Assembly: GCF_000519265.1 (NCBI RefSeq)
Contig: NZ_KI912608.1
Location: 1,607,582-1,671,581 of the forward strand
Direction of reading: 5' to 3'
DNA: 64,000 bases
Origin: Desulfonatronum lacustre DSM 10312
Lineage (GTDB): Bacteria > Desulfobacterota > Desulfovibrionia > Desulfovibrionales > Desulfonatronaceae
Part shown: positions 33,807-42,144 of the stretch, one piece after another
Position numbering within the stretch: the first letter of the stretch is position 1
Layout: the number at the start of each line of letters is the position of its first letter
Notes under the pieces: model-generated
What the model saw: only the letters and a program-made list of their open reading frames with translations
Databases searched by the model: none
What the model was told of the DNA's origin: nothing
Position numbers and translations under genes: made by a program

Positions 33807-33844
33807 GGATTGAACTCCGAAAAAGGGTCATTCCCGGATGGAAA

Positions 33845-35302
33845 CTACATCACGTCCCAGACCTGCCCCCCGGGCGTATCGCGAACCTCCACGCCCATTT
33901 CTGCCAGTTGACCCCGCAATGCGTCGGCCTGCTGAAAGTCCTTGGCCAGCCTGGCTTCTTGCCGCACGGAAAGCAGTTCCTCGACACGGGCCACGTCCAG
34001 CTCGTTGCGCTGGATTCGCATCTCCTTCAACCGGGCCAGCCATTCCCCCGGTTCATCCAGGAACAGTCCCGTGGCGTGGCCCCAGCTTTGTAAATCCTGA
34101 AGAATTCGCGCTCCCAGGTCGCGGCCGCCGCTGCTTTTGCGCAAGCCCTTGTTTTCCAGCATGCGGTTGGCCATGCGCACCACGCCGAAGACATGACCCA
34201 AGGCTCCGGCGGTGTTCAGATCGTCCTCCATGGAGCGGGTCCACTCGGCTTCCAGGGTGGTCAGTTCGGCCTCCATTTCCGGAGTCAGGGCGGCATTGCT
34301 CCATTTGGCCCCGCCGGCGTGCTCCCGGAGCAGGGCCATGGTCTGGTAGATGCGGTGCAAGGCTTTTTCGGCCTCTTCCATGGACGCGTACGTGAAGTCC
34401 AGGGGGCTACGATAATGCTTGGAAAGCAGGAAAAAGCGCAGCACCTCGGGCTGAAACTTGGCCAGAATGTCCCGGATGGTCACGAAGTTGCCCAAGGATT
34501 TGGACATTTTTTCGGAATTCACCTGCACGAAGCCGTTGTGAACCCAGAACCGGGCGAACTCGCCGCCCGTGGCGGCCATGGACTGGGCCATTTCGTTTTC
34601 GTGGTGCGGAAAGGTCAAATCCTGTCCTCCGCCGTGGATGTCCAGGGGCAGGCCCAGCAGGTGTTCGCTCATCACTGAACACTCCAGGTGCCAGCCAGGA
34701 CGCCCCTGTCCCCAGGGACTGGGCCAGGAGGGTTCTCCCGGCTTGGCGGATTTCCACAAGGCGAAATCCAAAGGATCTTCCTTGCTTTCCCCAGGCTCGA
34801 CCCGGGCCCCGGAACGCAGTTCCTCGATGTTTCGTCCGGACAGGCGACCGTAGCCTTCGAAGGCCCGGACGCGAAAGTAGACGTCGCCCCGATCCGTGGC
34901 ATAGGCGTAGCCCTTGGCGATCAGGGATTCGGAAAGGCTGATCATGCCGGGGATATGTTCCGTGGCCCGCGGCTCGAAGTCCGCCCGGAGGATGGCCAGA
35001 CGGTCCATGTCCTCGTAGAACGCGGCAATGTACTTTTCGGCCACCTCCGAGGAGCCGATGCCCTCGGCCGCGGCCCGGTTGATGATCTTGTCGTCGATGT
35101 CCGTGAAATTGCGGACAAAGGTGACCTTCCAGCCCTTGTAGCGCAGATACCGGACCAGAACGTCGAAGACCACGGCGGACCTGGCGTGCCCGATGTGGCA
35201 GTAGTCGTACGCCGTGATCCCGCAGACGTACAAACGGACATGGTCTTCCCGCAGCGGTTGAAATTCTTCCTTTTTCCCGTGCAAACTGTTGTAGAGGAGC
35301 AT
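33845..35302 (-). CDS. cysS: Cysteinyl-tRNA synthetase
   Basis: A 485-residue class I synthetase of standard length. Zinc-site and catalytic landmarks are VCGITAYDYCHIGHARS (HIGH motif, residues 28-44 region), GWHLECSVMS, GGGQDLTFPHHENE and KMSKSLGNFV (KMSKS). The anticodon-binding C-terminal region is complete. It charges tRNA-Cys. IspDF lies 29 bp upstream, so the two genes probably share a transcript that starts at or before rnpB. Confidence 0.97.
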   Translation of the reverse strand: MLLYNSLHGKKEEFQPLREDHVRLYVCGITAYDYCHIGHARSAVVFDVLVRYLRYKGWKVTFVRNFTDIDDKIINRAAAEGIGSSEVAEKYIAAFYEDMDRLAILRADFEPRATEHIPGMISLSESLIAKGYAYATDRGDVYFRVRAFEGYGRLSGRNIEELRSGARVEPGESKEDPLDFALWKSAKPGEPSWPSPWGQGRPGWHLECSVMSEHLLGLPLDIHGGGQDLTFPHHENEMAQSMAATGGEFARFWVHNGFVQVNSEKMSKSLGNFVTIRDILAKFQPEVLRFFLLSKHYRSPLDFTYASMEEAEKALHRIYQTMALLREHAGGAKWSNAALTPEMEAELTTLEAEWTRSMEDDLNTAGALGHVFGVVRMANRMLENKGLRKSSGGRDLGARILQDLQSWGHATGLFLDEPGEWLARLKEMRIQRNELDVARVEELLSVRQEARLAKDFQQADALRGQLAEMGVEVRDTPGGQVWDVM

Positions 35303-35331
35303 AACGACTCACATGGTCTCGACAGTGTTGA

Positions 35332-36567
35332 TTATTTCGAATCGGGGCGACGCATGGCAGTGACCACGGCCATGGCCTTGATGCCCTGCTTCGCGCCGGT
35401 GAATCCCAGCCCTTCTTCGGTGCTGGCCTTGACCCCGACCCGGGCGGAGTCCAGTCCCAGCAGCCTGGCGACATTGCGCCGGATTTCCTCGCGCCGGGGA
35501 GCGACCTTCGGGATCTGAGCGACGATGGTCAGGTCCACGTGGGTCAGGACCAGCCCTTCCCTGTGGGACAATTCCAGAACTTCGGACACCAGCACGGCGC
35601 TGTCGATGTTCTCGAACCGTGCATCCGAATCCGGAAAGAGTTCTCCGATGTCGCCCTTGCCCAGACAGCCCAGCAGGGCGTCGGCCAGGGCATGCAGGAG
35701 CACGTCGCCGTCGGAATGGGCGATAATCTCCGGAGCGCCGGGAAAGGGCACGCCGCCCAGCTTCAACGGACGGCCAGGACCAAAGCGATGAACGTCGTAG
35801 CCGAACCCCACGCAGGGAATGGGAGTGATCATCTCGACGGGATCCTTGAGCAGGTTGAGATCATCCGGGTTGGTGATCTTGATGTTGCCGGGGTCTCCGG
35901 GAATCACGCGCACGACCTTGCCCAGCCGCTCCACCAGGGAGGCGTCGTCCGTCACCTCCCACTGCTCTTGCTGGCAACGCCGGTGGGCCTCTTCAAGGAC
36001 CGCGCGGTCAAAGACCTGGGGGGTTTGCACCGCTCGCAGGGTGGCCCGGTCCAAGGTGGCCGACACCCGCCCTCCGCTGACCTGCTTGACGGTATCGGTC
36101 ACCGGAAGGCCGGGAATCGCTCCGACCGCGGCTTCATCGCCGACGTCGGACGACTCTTCCCGCAATGCGGCCACCAAAGCCGTGACCAGGGCCGGACGGA
36201 CAAAGGGCCGGGCCGCGTCATGGATCAGCACGATCTCGCTTTCCCGCGGAACCTCGGCCAGGCCGAGCCGGACCGAATCCTGCCGCAACGCCCCTCCCTG
36301 GACCGTCAACACAGGAAGCCCCGGCTGCTCCGCGTCCACGAGCCGCCGGACCCATTCTTCTCCCACGGCCAGTTCTTCGGCCGGAAAAACCACCACCACC
36401 CCGCGCAGATCCGGAATTTGCGCGAAAACACGCACACCGTGCCAGAACAGGGGCACGCCCCGCCAAAGCAGAAACTGCTTCCTGGTTCCCACCCCGGCCC
36501 GTTCCAAACGGGAACTTTGACCGGCGGCCAGCACCACGGCCCAGGGACGACGTAAAGTGGATTTCAT
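35332..36567 (-). CDS. ispDF: Bifunctional IspD/IspF isoprenoid enzyme
   Basis: A 411-residue fusion. IspD (about 1-240) has AVVLAAGQSSRLERAG (the nucleotide-binding loop), FVRPALVTALVAAL and DDASLVE. IspF (about 250-411) has VGFGYDVHRFGPGRPLKLGG with metal ligands Asp-x-His, HSDGDVLLHALADALLG and VTAMRR. It performs two non-adjacent steps of the MEP pathway: CTP-dependent activation of methylerythritol phosphate and cyclisation to MEcPP. The ATG at 36567 lies 43 bp after the 3' end of rnpB; a longer frame would read through that RNA. Confidence 0.95.
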   Translation of the reverse strand: MKSTLRRPWAVVLAAGQSSRLERAGVGTRKQFLLWRGVPLFWHGVRVFAQIPDLRGVVVVFPAEELAVGEEWVRRLVDAEQPGLPVLTVQGGALRQDSVRLGLAEVPRESEIVLIHDAARPFVRPALVTALVAALREESSDVGDEAAVGAIPGLPVTDTVKQVSGGRVSATLDRATLRAVQTPQVFDRAVLEEAHRRCQQEQWEVTDDASLVERLGKVVRVIPGDPGNIKITNPDDLNLLKDPVEMITPIPCVGFGYDVHRFGPGRPLKLGGVPFPGAPEIIAHSDGDVLLHALADALLGCLGKGDIGELFPDSDARFENIDSAVLVSEVLELSHREGLVLTHVDLTIVAQIPKVAPRREEIRRNVARLLGLDSARVGVKASTEEGLGFTGAKQGIKAMAVVTAMRRPDSK

Positions 36568-36642
36568 GGATGAAGCAGAAGTGGAGGTCATGGAAGCACT
36601 TGATGAAAACGCGGAAGTCGGGCGATAAGCCGGGTCCTGTCT

Positions 36643-36712
36643 CCCCGCGCTCACTTTGCCCTGGCCATCCCTCAAGCAATGAGAAGATTGCCAAGGTAAA
36701 GCAAGCGCGGGG
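36643..36712 (-). repeat. Inserted ~70-nt hairpin in rnpB, P19 position
   Basis: CCCCGCGCTCACTTTGCCC begins the left arm (36643-36664) and CCAAGGTAAAGCAAGCGC lies in the right arm (36691-36712). It sits between the P2 3' strand and the P4 3' strand, where some type A RNAs carry helix P19. Its left arm matches the P12 insertion at 20 of 22 positions, and both loops contain ATGAGAAG. The two hairpins are therefore paralogous. Confidence 0.85.
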
Positions 36713-36887
36713 CGGTTGTCATTCCTCTAGGACCGGAATTGCTTCCGGCCTCCAGCAACCTACCCGAGGACTTCGACCGGGCCGGCCTCAAACGTCCTCC
36801 TATTTGGTCTTGCTCCGAACGGGGTTTGCCGAGCTTGCCGCGTCGCCGCGGCAACTGGTGGGCTCTTACCCCACCGTTTCACCCTTA

Positions 36888-36959
36888 CCCAGCGCTCACT
36901 TTGTCCTGGTTCTCCTTCATAAGGATGAGAAGCTTACCAAGGACAAAGTGAGCGCTGGG
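36888..36959 (-). repeat. Inserted ~72-nt hairpin in rnpB, P12 position
   Basis: CCCAGCGCTCACTTTGTCC begins the left arm (36888-36909) and AAGGACAAAGTGAGCGCTGGG ends the right arm, in the place of the P12 hairpin between the two strands of P11. The stem has about 20 near-perfect pairs, longer than a standard P12. Sequence and size closely match the hairpin at 36643-36712. Confidence 0.85.
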
Positions 36960-37111
36960 CGGTCTGTTTTCTGTGGCACTTTCCCGGGGTCGCCCCCGCT
37001 GGACGTTATCCAGCGTCCCGCCCTGTGGAGCCCGGACTTTCCTCCCGGGAAGCATTTTGCCGAGGCAAAGCGCATCCCGGACGACAACCTGCCCGACTCC
37101 CGCGAAAAATG

Positions 37112-37140
37112 AATATAGAACAGCGCCCTTCCCAGGTCAA
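37112..37140 (-). promoter_or_regulatory. Sigma-70 promoter of rnpB
   Basis: Read leftwards, TTGACC (37140-37135) and TATATT (37117-37112) are 17 bp apart. The expected transcription start falls at 37104-37105, which is the first base of helix P1. The agreement supports both the promoter and the 5' end of the RNA. Confidence 0.85.
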
Positions 37141-37197
37141 AGCAGCGGAAAAATCCAAAGTGAGCCTCTTCTCTTGCTCACATCTCCCGGAACCAAG

Positions 37198-37233
37198 TCG
37201 AAATCGAGATCGAGATTGAAATCGAATCGAAAT
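37198..37233. repeat. Single-arm iterated hexamer (copy I)
   Basis: A run of TCGAAATCGAGATCGAGAT type without an inverted partner, in the 248-bp gap between rnpB and the zinc-ribbon gene. It may be a remnant of the hairpin family. A short GTGAGC/GCTCAC hairpin lies just to its left (37160-37181). Confidence 0.45.
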
Positions 37234-37352
37234 GCGTGCCGCGGGGAGTTGGCCTCCCCTCGTGCCCATTGGAATGTTTCCCGTTCACAAAAGCCGCCTC
37301 CAGGGTACGCCGGTTCCTGGCTGCGTCCGATGCATTTTCAGGCCAAACCCGG

Positions 37353-38108
37353 CTACGCCGCTTCAGCCTCCTCACTCTCTTCGTCCCTGGAGAAGTGCTC
37401 GGACCAGTAGATGATTCGCTGACAATTGGGGCAGCTCAGGATCTGCTCCCCTTTTTGCAAAACATTGTAAGTCTGCGGCGGGATGCTGATGTTGCACCCC
37501 TTGCAGATTCCCTCACCCACCGAGACCACAACGGGCTGGGAAAGCCGGGCCCGAATGAACTGGTACCGGCTCAGGATCGGCTTGGGAATCACCTGTTCGG
37601 CCTCGCCGCGCAGCCCTTTCAGTGTTTCCAATCGCGTCTTGGCGGACTGGAGCTTCTGGTTGATCTGCTTCTTTTTCTGGGTGATTTCCTGTTGCAGCGC
37701 GGTCAATTCGGCCTGGGTCGTGGCCAAGGTTTCCTCTTGCCGGGCGAGTTCCTCCAGCAGGGAGATTTTTTCTTCTTCCCGGACGCGATTGGTTTTTTCC
37801 AGGTTGTCGATCTCGCGCATCATGGCCTGATGCTCCTTGGAGTTGGTGACCATCATCAGCTTGTTCTTGCTTTTCTTGATCTTTCGCCCGGAATCCTCGA
37901 TATCACTGTCCAGTTGGTCCCGCTGCGTGATAATCATGGCGATTTTTTCCTTCAAGTGCGCCACCGCGTCCTTGAGTTCGAGAAGACGCGCCTCCATGCG
38001 TTCCATCTCCAAAGGAGCGTTTTTCAAGAATGTGTTCAACTGCATGATCTCGTCATCGATCATTTGCAGGGCGACCAATTGCTCGATCTGTTTCAAATAC
38101 AGGCTCAA
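37353..38108 (-). CDS. Coiled-coil zinc-ribbon protein (zf-RING_7, COG1579)
   Basis: About 251 residues. Residues 5-180 form a long coiled coil (heptads rich in Leu, Glu, Lys, e.g. ELKDAVAHLKEKIAMI). The C-terminus has a four-cysteine zinc ribbon: GICKGCNIS and LSCPNCQRI (about 200-230). Family members are widespread and may bind nucleic acid or flagellar components, but the function is unsettled. I chose the TTG at 38108 because AGGAGG (38122-38117) is correctly spaced and the usual family start SLYLKQIEQL follows. It is co-transcribed with the Nif3 gene upstream. Confidence 0.88.
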   Translation of the reverse strand: MSLYLKQIEQLVALQMIDDEIMQLNTFLKNAPLEMERMEARLLELKDAVAHLKEKIAMIITQRDQLDSDIEDSGRKIKKSKNKLMMVTNSKEHQAMMREIDNLEKTNRVREEEKISLLEELARQEETLATTQAELTALQQEITQKKKQINQKLQSAKTRLETLKGLRGEAEQVIPKPILSRYQFIRARLSQPVVVSVGEGICKGCNISIPPQTYNVLQKGEQILSCPNCQRIIYWSEHFSRDEESEEAEAA

Positions 38109-38131
38109 TGTCTTTCCCTCCTTAACTCCGC

Positions 38132-39202
38132 TCAATATTCCGCTTTATCCGACCCGTTTCGCATACCCCGGCCGCGTCCCCGCCCGGCTTCAACATATCT
38201 GGAAGGCGAGGACAAAAAATCGATTCCGGGGAAAAAAGCCACCTCCACGGCGCCGTGGGTCAGCTTGCGCCGCAATTCCTCGGAGAATACGCGCATCATA
38301 CGCTCCTCCAGGACGAAGTGGCCCACGTCCACCACCAAATACCCCAGCTCACGGACGGCCTGCGCGTCATGGTACTTGAGGTCGCCGGTCACGTAGACCT
38401 GAGCCCCGACCTTGGCGACCCGCCCCAGCAGCGACGCCCCGGACCCCGGACAGCAAGCCACCCTGCGCACCTTCTCAGGAATAATCCCGGCCAGCGCCCT
38501 CGGGGGGCCGCCGATGAGCCGCTTCAAAACCTCGTAAAACTCCTCCCAGGGAGACGATTCCGGCATCTCGCCCACGAACCCGAAGCCGAGCGGTTCCAAC
38601 GGCAGATCCAATTCATGGGAAATCACCCGAAGCGTGTTGTCATCCGCGCCGGATATCGCTCCATACACCTCGAAATCACTCCCCGGAGCGGCCACCGCTT
38701 CCAAAGCCCGCGCACCAAGGGCATAGACCTCGACCCCCGGACGTCCTTCAAGCCCTTGCGCAACCTGCTCAATCCGGCCCTCCGGGCCCAAGATCCGGAA
38801 CCAGCGCCCGACACGGCGTCCTGTTTCCTCCAGCACGGAGACGTTTTGCAATCCCAGTTCCCCGGCCAGCCACCGCACCGGCCCCCGAGGCTGAACGTCC
38901 AGGCTGGTGTGCGCGGCGTACAGCCAGGCGTCATGGCGCAGCAACGCCCCGAGGACATGGTGGTATCCGTTTGGCAGGACAGGCAATTCCGGCTTCAGGG
39001 TCAACGGGTGGTGTACCAGGATAAAGTCCGCGCCCCAGGCCAAGGCCTGATCGATCAACTCGGGGGCGGGATCCAACCCGACGGCCAGTTTGCCGACCCG
39101 CTTCTTGCCCGCCGCCACTTGCACCCCGCCGCGGTCCCAGGACGCCGCCCATCGTGGCGACGCGGTCGCCTCAATCATGGCAATCAGTTCATGAACGTGC
39201 AT
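38132..39202 (-). CDS. Nif3-like dinuclear metal-centre protein
   Basis: A 356-residue protein of the Nif3/DUF34 family, which form hexameric rings with two metals per subunit. Ligand regions are ILVHHPLTLKPE (about 60-71), DVQPRGPVRWL and the C-terminal VVDVGHFVLEE. The segment in the middle (about 130-240) is the extra domain seen in longer members. Some members hydrolyse GTP or assist nucleotide metabolism; the role here is unknown. WDRGGVQV replaces the more common WDNxGLQ. It ends 23 bp before the zinc-ribbon start, a common pairing for these two genes. Confidence 0.88.
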   Translation of the reverse strand: MHVHELIAMIEATASPRWAASWDRGGVQVAAGKKRVGKLAVGLDPAPELIDQALAWGADFILVHHPLTLKPELPVLPNGYHHVLGALLRHDAWLYAAHTSLDVQPRGPVRWLAGELGLQNVSVLEETGRRVGRWFRILGPEGRIEQVAQGLEGRPGVEVYALGARALEAVAAPGSDFEVYGAISGADDNTLRVISHELDLPLEPLGFGFVGEMPESSPWEEFYEVLKRLIGGPPRALAGIIPEKVRRVACCPGSGASLLGRVAKVGAQVYVTGDLKYHDAQAVRELGYLVVDVGHFVLEERMMRVFSEELRRKLTHGAVEVAFFPGIDFLSSPSRYVEAGRGRGRGMRNGSDKAEY

Positions 39203-39252
39203 GGCCAGACCTCGCCCTGTTCATGGTTTGTCCAGATTTTCGTAAAAAAACG

Positions 39253-39425
39253 GTATCTACTCAGCACATTTTGTATCCGCCCTTGCTCCGGCAATCGGAG
39301 TCGGGGTCGCTATCGGAATCGGAATCGGAACAGGAAGAAATCAGAACACATCCCAGCGTTTACGATCCCGATCCCGATTCCGACTCCGACCCCGGAAACG
39401 GAATTACTCTATGCTGAATAGTTAC
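39253..39425 (+). mobile_element. MITE-like element, copy B (hexamer-hairpin interior)
   Basis: A 173-bp element with left end GTATCTACTCAGCA (39253-39266) and right end TGCTGAATAGTTAC (39412-39425). Exact 8-bp direct repeats AAAAAACG flank it (39245-39252 and 39426-39433). The interior is the same iterated-hexamer hairpin as copy A: the first 32 bases are identical and there are about 16 differences in all, with no gaps. It inserted between Nif3 and the tRNA-Ile2 terminator. No transposase is encoded. Confidence 0.87.
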
Positions 39426-39442
39426 AAAAAACGACAAAAAAA

Positions 39443-39478
39443 AGGTGTTTCCCGGATAAACTTTTCCAAGAAACACCT
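39443..39478 (-). terminator. Terminator of tRNA-Ile2
   Basis: Read leftwards, a 9-bp stem GGTGTTTC/GAAACACC type (39470-39478 with 39443-39451) is followed by a run of T residues. It lies 74 bp after the tRNA 3' end. Confidence 0.8.
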
Positions 39479-39552
39479 CTCGTAAGAACGGCGAACAATA
39501 TTTCAGCAATGCGGGTGATGTCGTATGCGCCTGAGGCACCAGAATCCTCTTG

Positions 39553-39628
39553 TGGTGGGCCTACCAGGACTTGAACCTGGGACCTGCCGGTTATGAGCCG
39601 GTGGCTCTACCAACTGAGCTATAGGCCC
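39553..39628 (-). tRNA. tRNA with CAU anticodon, probably tRNA-Ile2 (lysidine-modified)
   Basis: A 76-nt cloverleaf with encoded CCA. The acceptor stem is GGGCCTA/TAGGCCC with discriminator A, the anticodon loop CTCATAA and the T-loop TTCAAGT. The anticodon stem-loop (CGGCTCATAACCG) and C-G pairs at positions 4 and 5 of the acceptor are known TilS recognition features of tRNA-Ile2. The other CAU tRNA, at 49553, looks like elongator Met. So this one most likely decodes AUA after TilS adds lysine; tilS is at 21125-22186. Confidence 0.85.
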
Positions 39629-39652
39629 TTTTTGAATTTGCAAAAGAGATGA

Positions 39653-39682
39653 TAGTTACCCTGTCACGGGAAGCCCTGTCAA
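39653..39682 (-). promoter_or_regulatory. Promoter of tRNA-Ile2
   Basis: Read leftwards, TTGACA (39682-39677) and TAACTA (39658-39653) are 18 bp apart, which puts the start site about 15-20 bp before the tRNA 5' end at 39628. Confidence 0.6.
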
Positions 39683-39693
39683 GCGCAAATCCA

Positions 39694-40593
39694 TCATTCT
39701 TTGGGACGGACCTTTTTGACGTGTTCAATGGCGGACCTGGCGGCCAGGGCTCCTTCTCCCACGGCAACGCTGATCTGCAAAAATCGCCCGACGCAGTCTC
39801 CGGCCGCGAAAATTCCGGGGATATTGGTCCGCTGCTGTTCATCCACCTCAATAAACTGCTTGCGCATCACCAGCCCCAGGCTGACGGCGAAATCGGAAGT
39901 CCCGGCCTGGCCCATGGCGATGAACAGCCCGTCCACCGCGTCATGCCCGCCGTCTTCGTACCGCACGGCGGACAGACCATCCTCCCCTTCCAGCCTGGCG
40001 ATCTTGCGCTCCGAGACCGGTATTCCGGCCTCACGCAGCTTGTCCAGAAACTCCGCCCCCATGTCCAGGGCCTTGCCCTGGGTGCAAACATGGACCTTGG
40101 GCGTATAGTGCAGCAGCTCCAGAGCCTGATTGGCCGCAAAATTCCCCTCGCCCAGCACCATGACCTGTTTTTGGCGAAAAAAGAAGCCGTCGCAACTCAC
40201 GCAGTAGGAAACGCCCTTGCCTTCATAGTCGTGCAGATTCTCGATACCCGGCCGGACCCTGGCCACGCCGGTGGAGAGAATCACCGCCCAGGCCTCGTAC
40301 TCGTCCTGTTCGCTCCGGACATGATACCGGCCCTGCTCTCCCAGGTGAACCCCAAGGACACGGTCGCACAGAACCTCCGTCCCGAACCGTTGAGCCTGCC
40401 GCGTGCCGCGCTCGATAAGTTCCCTGCCGGAAATGGTTTCGTCAAAACCGAAATAGTTGTCGATATCATAATCCCCGGCAACCTTCGGCGCGCACCCCAG
40501 GACCATTGTCTTCATTCCGGCCCTGGCTGTGTAAATGGCCGCGGACAATCCCGCCGGTCCCTGGCCGATGATCAGTACGTCAACCTTGCGCAT
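39694..40593 (-). CDS. Thioredoxin-reductase-like NAD(P)H/FAD oxidoreductase
   Basis: A 299-residue protein of the thioredoxin reductase family. FAD motif VLIIGQGPAGLSAAIYTARAG (residues 6-26 region), redox pair YCVSCDG (CxxC, about 133-139), NAD(P)-binding VMVLGEGNFAANQAL and the C-terminal FAD signature GIFAAGDCVGRFLQISVAVGEG are visible. The GEGNFA replaces the usual GGGDSA, so nucleotide preference may be altered, and no thioredoxin gene is adjacent. The ATG at 40593 follows GGCGAGG. A NADH-type or ferredoxin-linked reductase is possible in anaerobes. Confidence 0.85.
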   Translation of the reverse strand: MRKVDVLIIGQGPAGLSAAIYTARAGMKTMVLGCAPKVAGDYDIDNYFGFDETISGRELIERGTRQAQRFGTEVLCDRVLGVHLGEQGRYHVRSEQDEYEAWAVILSTGVARVRPGIENLHDYEGKGVSYCVSCDGFFFRQKQVMVLGEGNFAANQALELLHYTPKVHVCTQGKALDMGAEFLDKLREAGIPVSERKIARLEGEDGLSAVRYEDGGHDAVDGLFIAMGQAGTSDFAVSLGLVMRKQFIEVDEQQRTNIPGIFAAGDCVGRFLQISVAVGEGALAARSAIEHVKKVRPKE

Positions 40594-40709
40594 GACATGC
40601 TCCTCGCCCGTCTCTCGAGCAACTCGTTGAAGATCGTTGACAAAAAGGTCACGGTAGAAGGACCTGACCGAATTGTCAAAACCACAGCTCACCGTTAGAG
40701 TGCCCTGAA

Positions 40710-41531
40710 ATGCCTACCACTGATCAGTTCTCCATTGCGGCCTCCATTGTCCCCCCCATTCTGGATATCCACGCCGCTACGGTTTACAGAGGCAGAAATC
40801 GGGTTTTTCATAACCTGTGCCTGACCATTGAGCATGGTCGACACACGGTGATTCTCGGCCCCAACGGCGCCGGTAAATCGACGCTGCTCAAACTTTTGGC
40901 CAGGGAACTCTATCCTGCCGCGAAACCGAACACGGTCCTTCGACTGTTCGGCCGGGAACGATGGGATGTCTGGGAACTGCGCTCCCGGCTGGGCATCGTC
41001 TCCTCCGATCTGCAGCAGGACTATCAAGGTACGGCCAGCGGCCGGGAAGTGGTCCTCTCCGGACTCAGATCATCCATCGGCACCTATGCCCACCAGCGGT
41101 TTTCCCGCGAGGAACACGACCGGGCCGAACGGATCCTGGAGGAAATCGCCGGGGCCGACCTGGCCCAGAGACCTTACGCATCCCTGTCGACGGGGCAGCA
41201 ACGCCGCCTGCTGCTGGCCCGCGCCCTGGTCCACGACCCCGAGGCCCTGCTGCTGGATGAACCCACCTCGGGTTTGGATATCGCGGCCTGCTTCCACTAC
41301 CTGGCCACGATCCGCGAGTTGATGCGGCGCGGCAAAACCATGATCCTGGTCACCCACCACATCCACGAGATCCCCCCGGAAGTCGACCGGGTCGTCCTGC
41401 TCAAGGCAGGCCGAATCGTGGCCGACGGCCCGAAACAGGCCGTGCTCACGGAACAGGCCCTGACCGATCTCTTCGTCGTCCCCCTGCGCCTGTTGGAATC
41501 CGGCGGCTTTTATCAGGTGGTTCCGGGCTGA
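40710..41531 (+). CDS. Single ABC ATPase (ModF/YlmA-like)
   Basis: A 273-residue ABC ATP-binding protein with Walker A LGPNGAGKSTLLKLL (about 50-64), signature LSTGQQRRLLLARAL, Walker B ALLLDEPTSGLD and the switch histidine in VTHHIHEI. The signature has S-T-G rather than S-G-G. No permease or binding-protein gene is nearby. Sequence style resembles the YlmA/ModF group, possibly regulatory or linked to a distant iron or molybdate permease. It is divergent from the reductase gene. Confidence 0.85.
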   Translation: MPTTDQFSIAASIVPPILDIHAATVYRGRNRVFHNLCLTIEHGRHTVILGPNGAGKSTLLKLLARELYPAAKPNTVLRLFGRERWDVWELRSRLGIVSSDLQQDYQGTASGREVVLSGLRSSIGTYAHQRFSREEHDRAERILEEIAGADLAQRPYASLSTGQQRRLLLARALVHDPEALLLDEPTSGLDIAACFHYLATIRELMRRGKTMILVTHHIHEIPPEVDRVVLLKAGRIVADGPKQAVLTEQALTDLFVVPLRLLESGGFYQVVPG

Positions 41532-41553
41532 ACCCCGTCCATGGCCTTCCGGG

Positions 41554-42039
41554 TCAGGACCACAGAATCGTGCGTACCCGGGATTCCAGAGGCAGGTCCA
41601 GTTGGCGAGCCAAATCGGCCGCTTCGCCCCTGGCCCTCTCCAGGCCGAAATGCACTCCCGGCAAAACCAGCCGGCTTCTGCCCCGCAGCTCGACCACATG
41701 AGCCAGATAGACGGGTCGCAAGTCCCCGCCCAGCACGTTCGCAACGCCCACGGCCCGAAAATCGCTGAATAAGAATCCCCGGTGGCGCTCCCGAAACAGA
41801 ATCCGTCGATACTCCTCCACCACATCGGCCCGCTGATCGATATGCACCTCATGCCGATATGAGAAACAGCCCGCGGCAACCACCGACAGGACCACTCCAG
41901 CGAAAGCGCTGAGTTCCCCTCCCGGACGCAACCACATCCAGACCAAAAACAGAACCAGGGCCATTCCGGCGGCAAACCGGCCGATGGTTCGGCTAAGCCC
42001 GGAATCCGCTCGAATATCCACTAACGCATCCTTCAACAC
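41554..42039 (-). CDS. Small membrane protein of unknown function
   Basis: A 161-residue protein with two hydrophobic segments (about 21-38 and 45-62) and a C-terminal soluble domain of about 95 residues rich in beta strands and charged residues (RRILFRERHRGFLFSDF). The topology suggests a membrane anchor with a cytoplasmic domain. I do not recognise the family. It lies convergent to the ABC ATPase with 22 bp between them. Confidence 0.6.
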   Translation of the reverse strand: MLKDALVDIRADSGLSRTIGRFAAGMALVLFLVWMWLRPGGELSAFAGVVLSVVAAGCFSYRHEVHIDQRADVVEEYRRILFRERHRGFLFSDFRAVGVANVLGGDLRPVYLAHVVELRGRSRLVLPGVHFGLERARGEAADLARQLDLPLESRVRTILWS

Positions 42040-42144
42040 GTCCGCTTCGCACCATCCACGAGACAGAAAACCTCCTGAAGCGAGACGCCGAACGAACCGG
42101 CGTCAAGAGAGTGACCGCAACGCGCCACAATGCACCACAACGTG

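Larger units (their letters stand above)
36610..37104 (-). ncRNA. rnpB: RNase P RNA, type A, with enlarged P12 and P19
   Basis: P1 is formed by CGCGGGAGTCGGGC (5' end) and GCCCGACTTCCGCG (3' end), 14 pairs with one G-U. P2 is GGTTGTC/GACAACC. The conserved P4 strands GAGGAAAGTCCGGGCTCC and ACCCGGCTTATCG are present, as are the core segments GGTAAGGGTGAAACGGTG, GAGCAAGACCAAATAGG and GGGTAGGTTGCTGGAG. The RNA cleaves 5' leaders from pre-tRNAs. Its length of about 495 nt is well above the usual 350-400 because two hairpins of about 70 nt are inserted (36888-36959 and 36643-36712). A sigma-70 promoter ends at position 37112. Confidence 0.95.

Noticed and set aside
36567-36675. N-terminal extension of IspD
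   Set aside because: It would start inside rnpB and adds a Ser-rich stretch unlike IspD.
36570-37112. Open frames running through the RNase P RNA
   Set aside because: The region is explained fully by rnpB helices and its promoter; the frames have no homology features.
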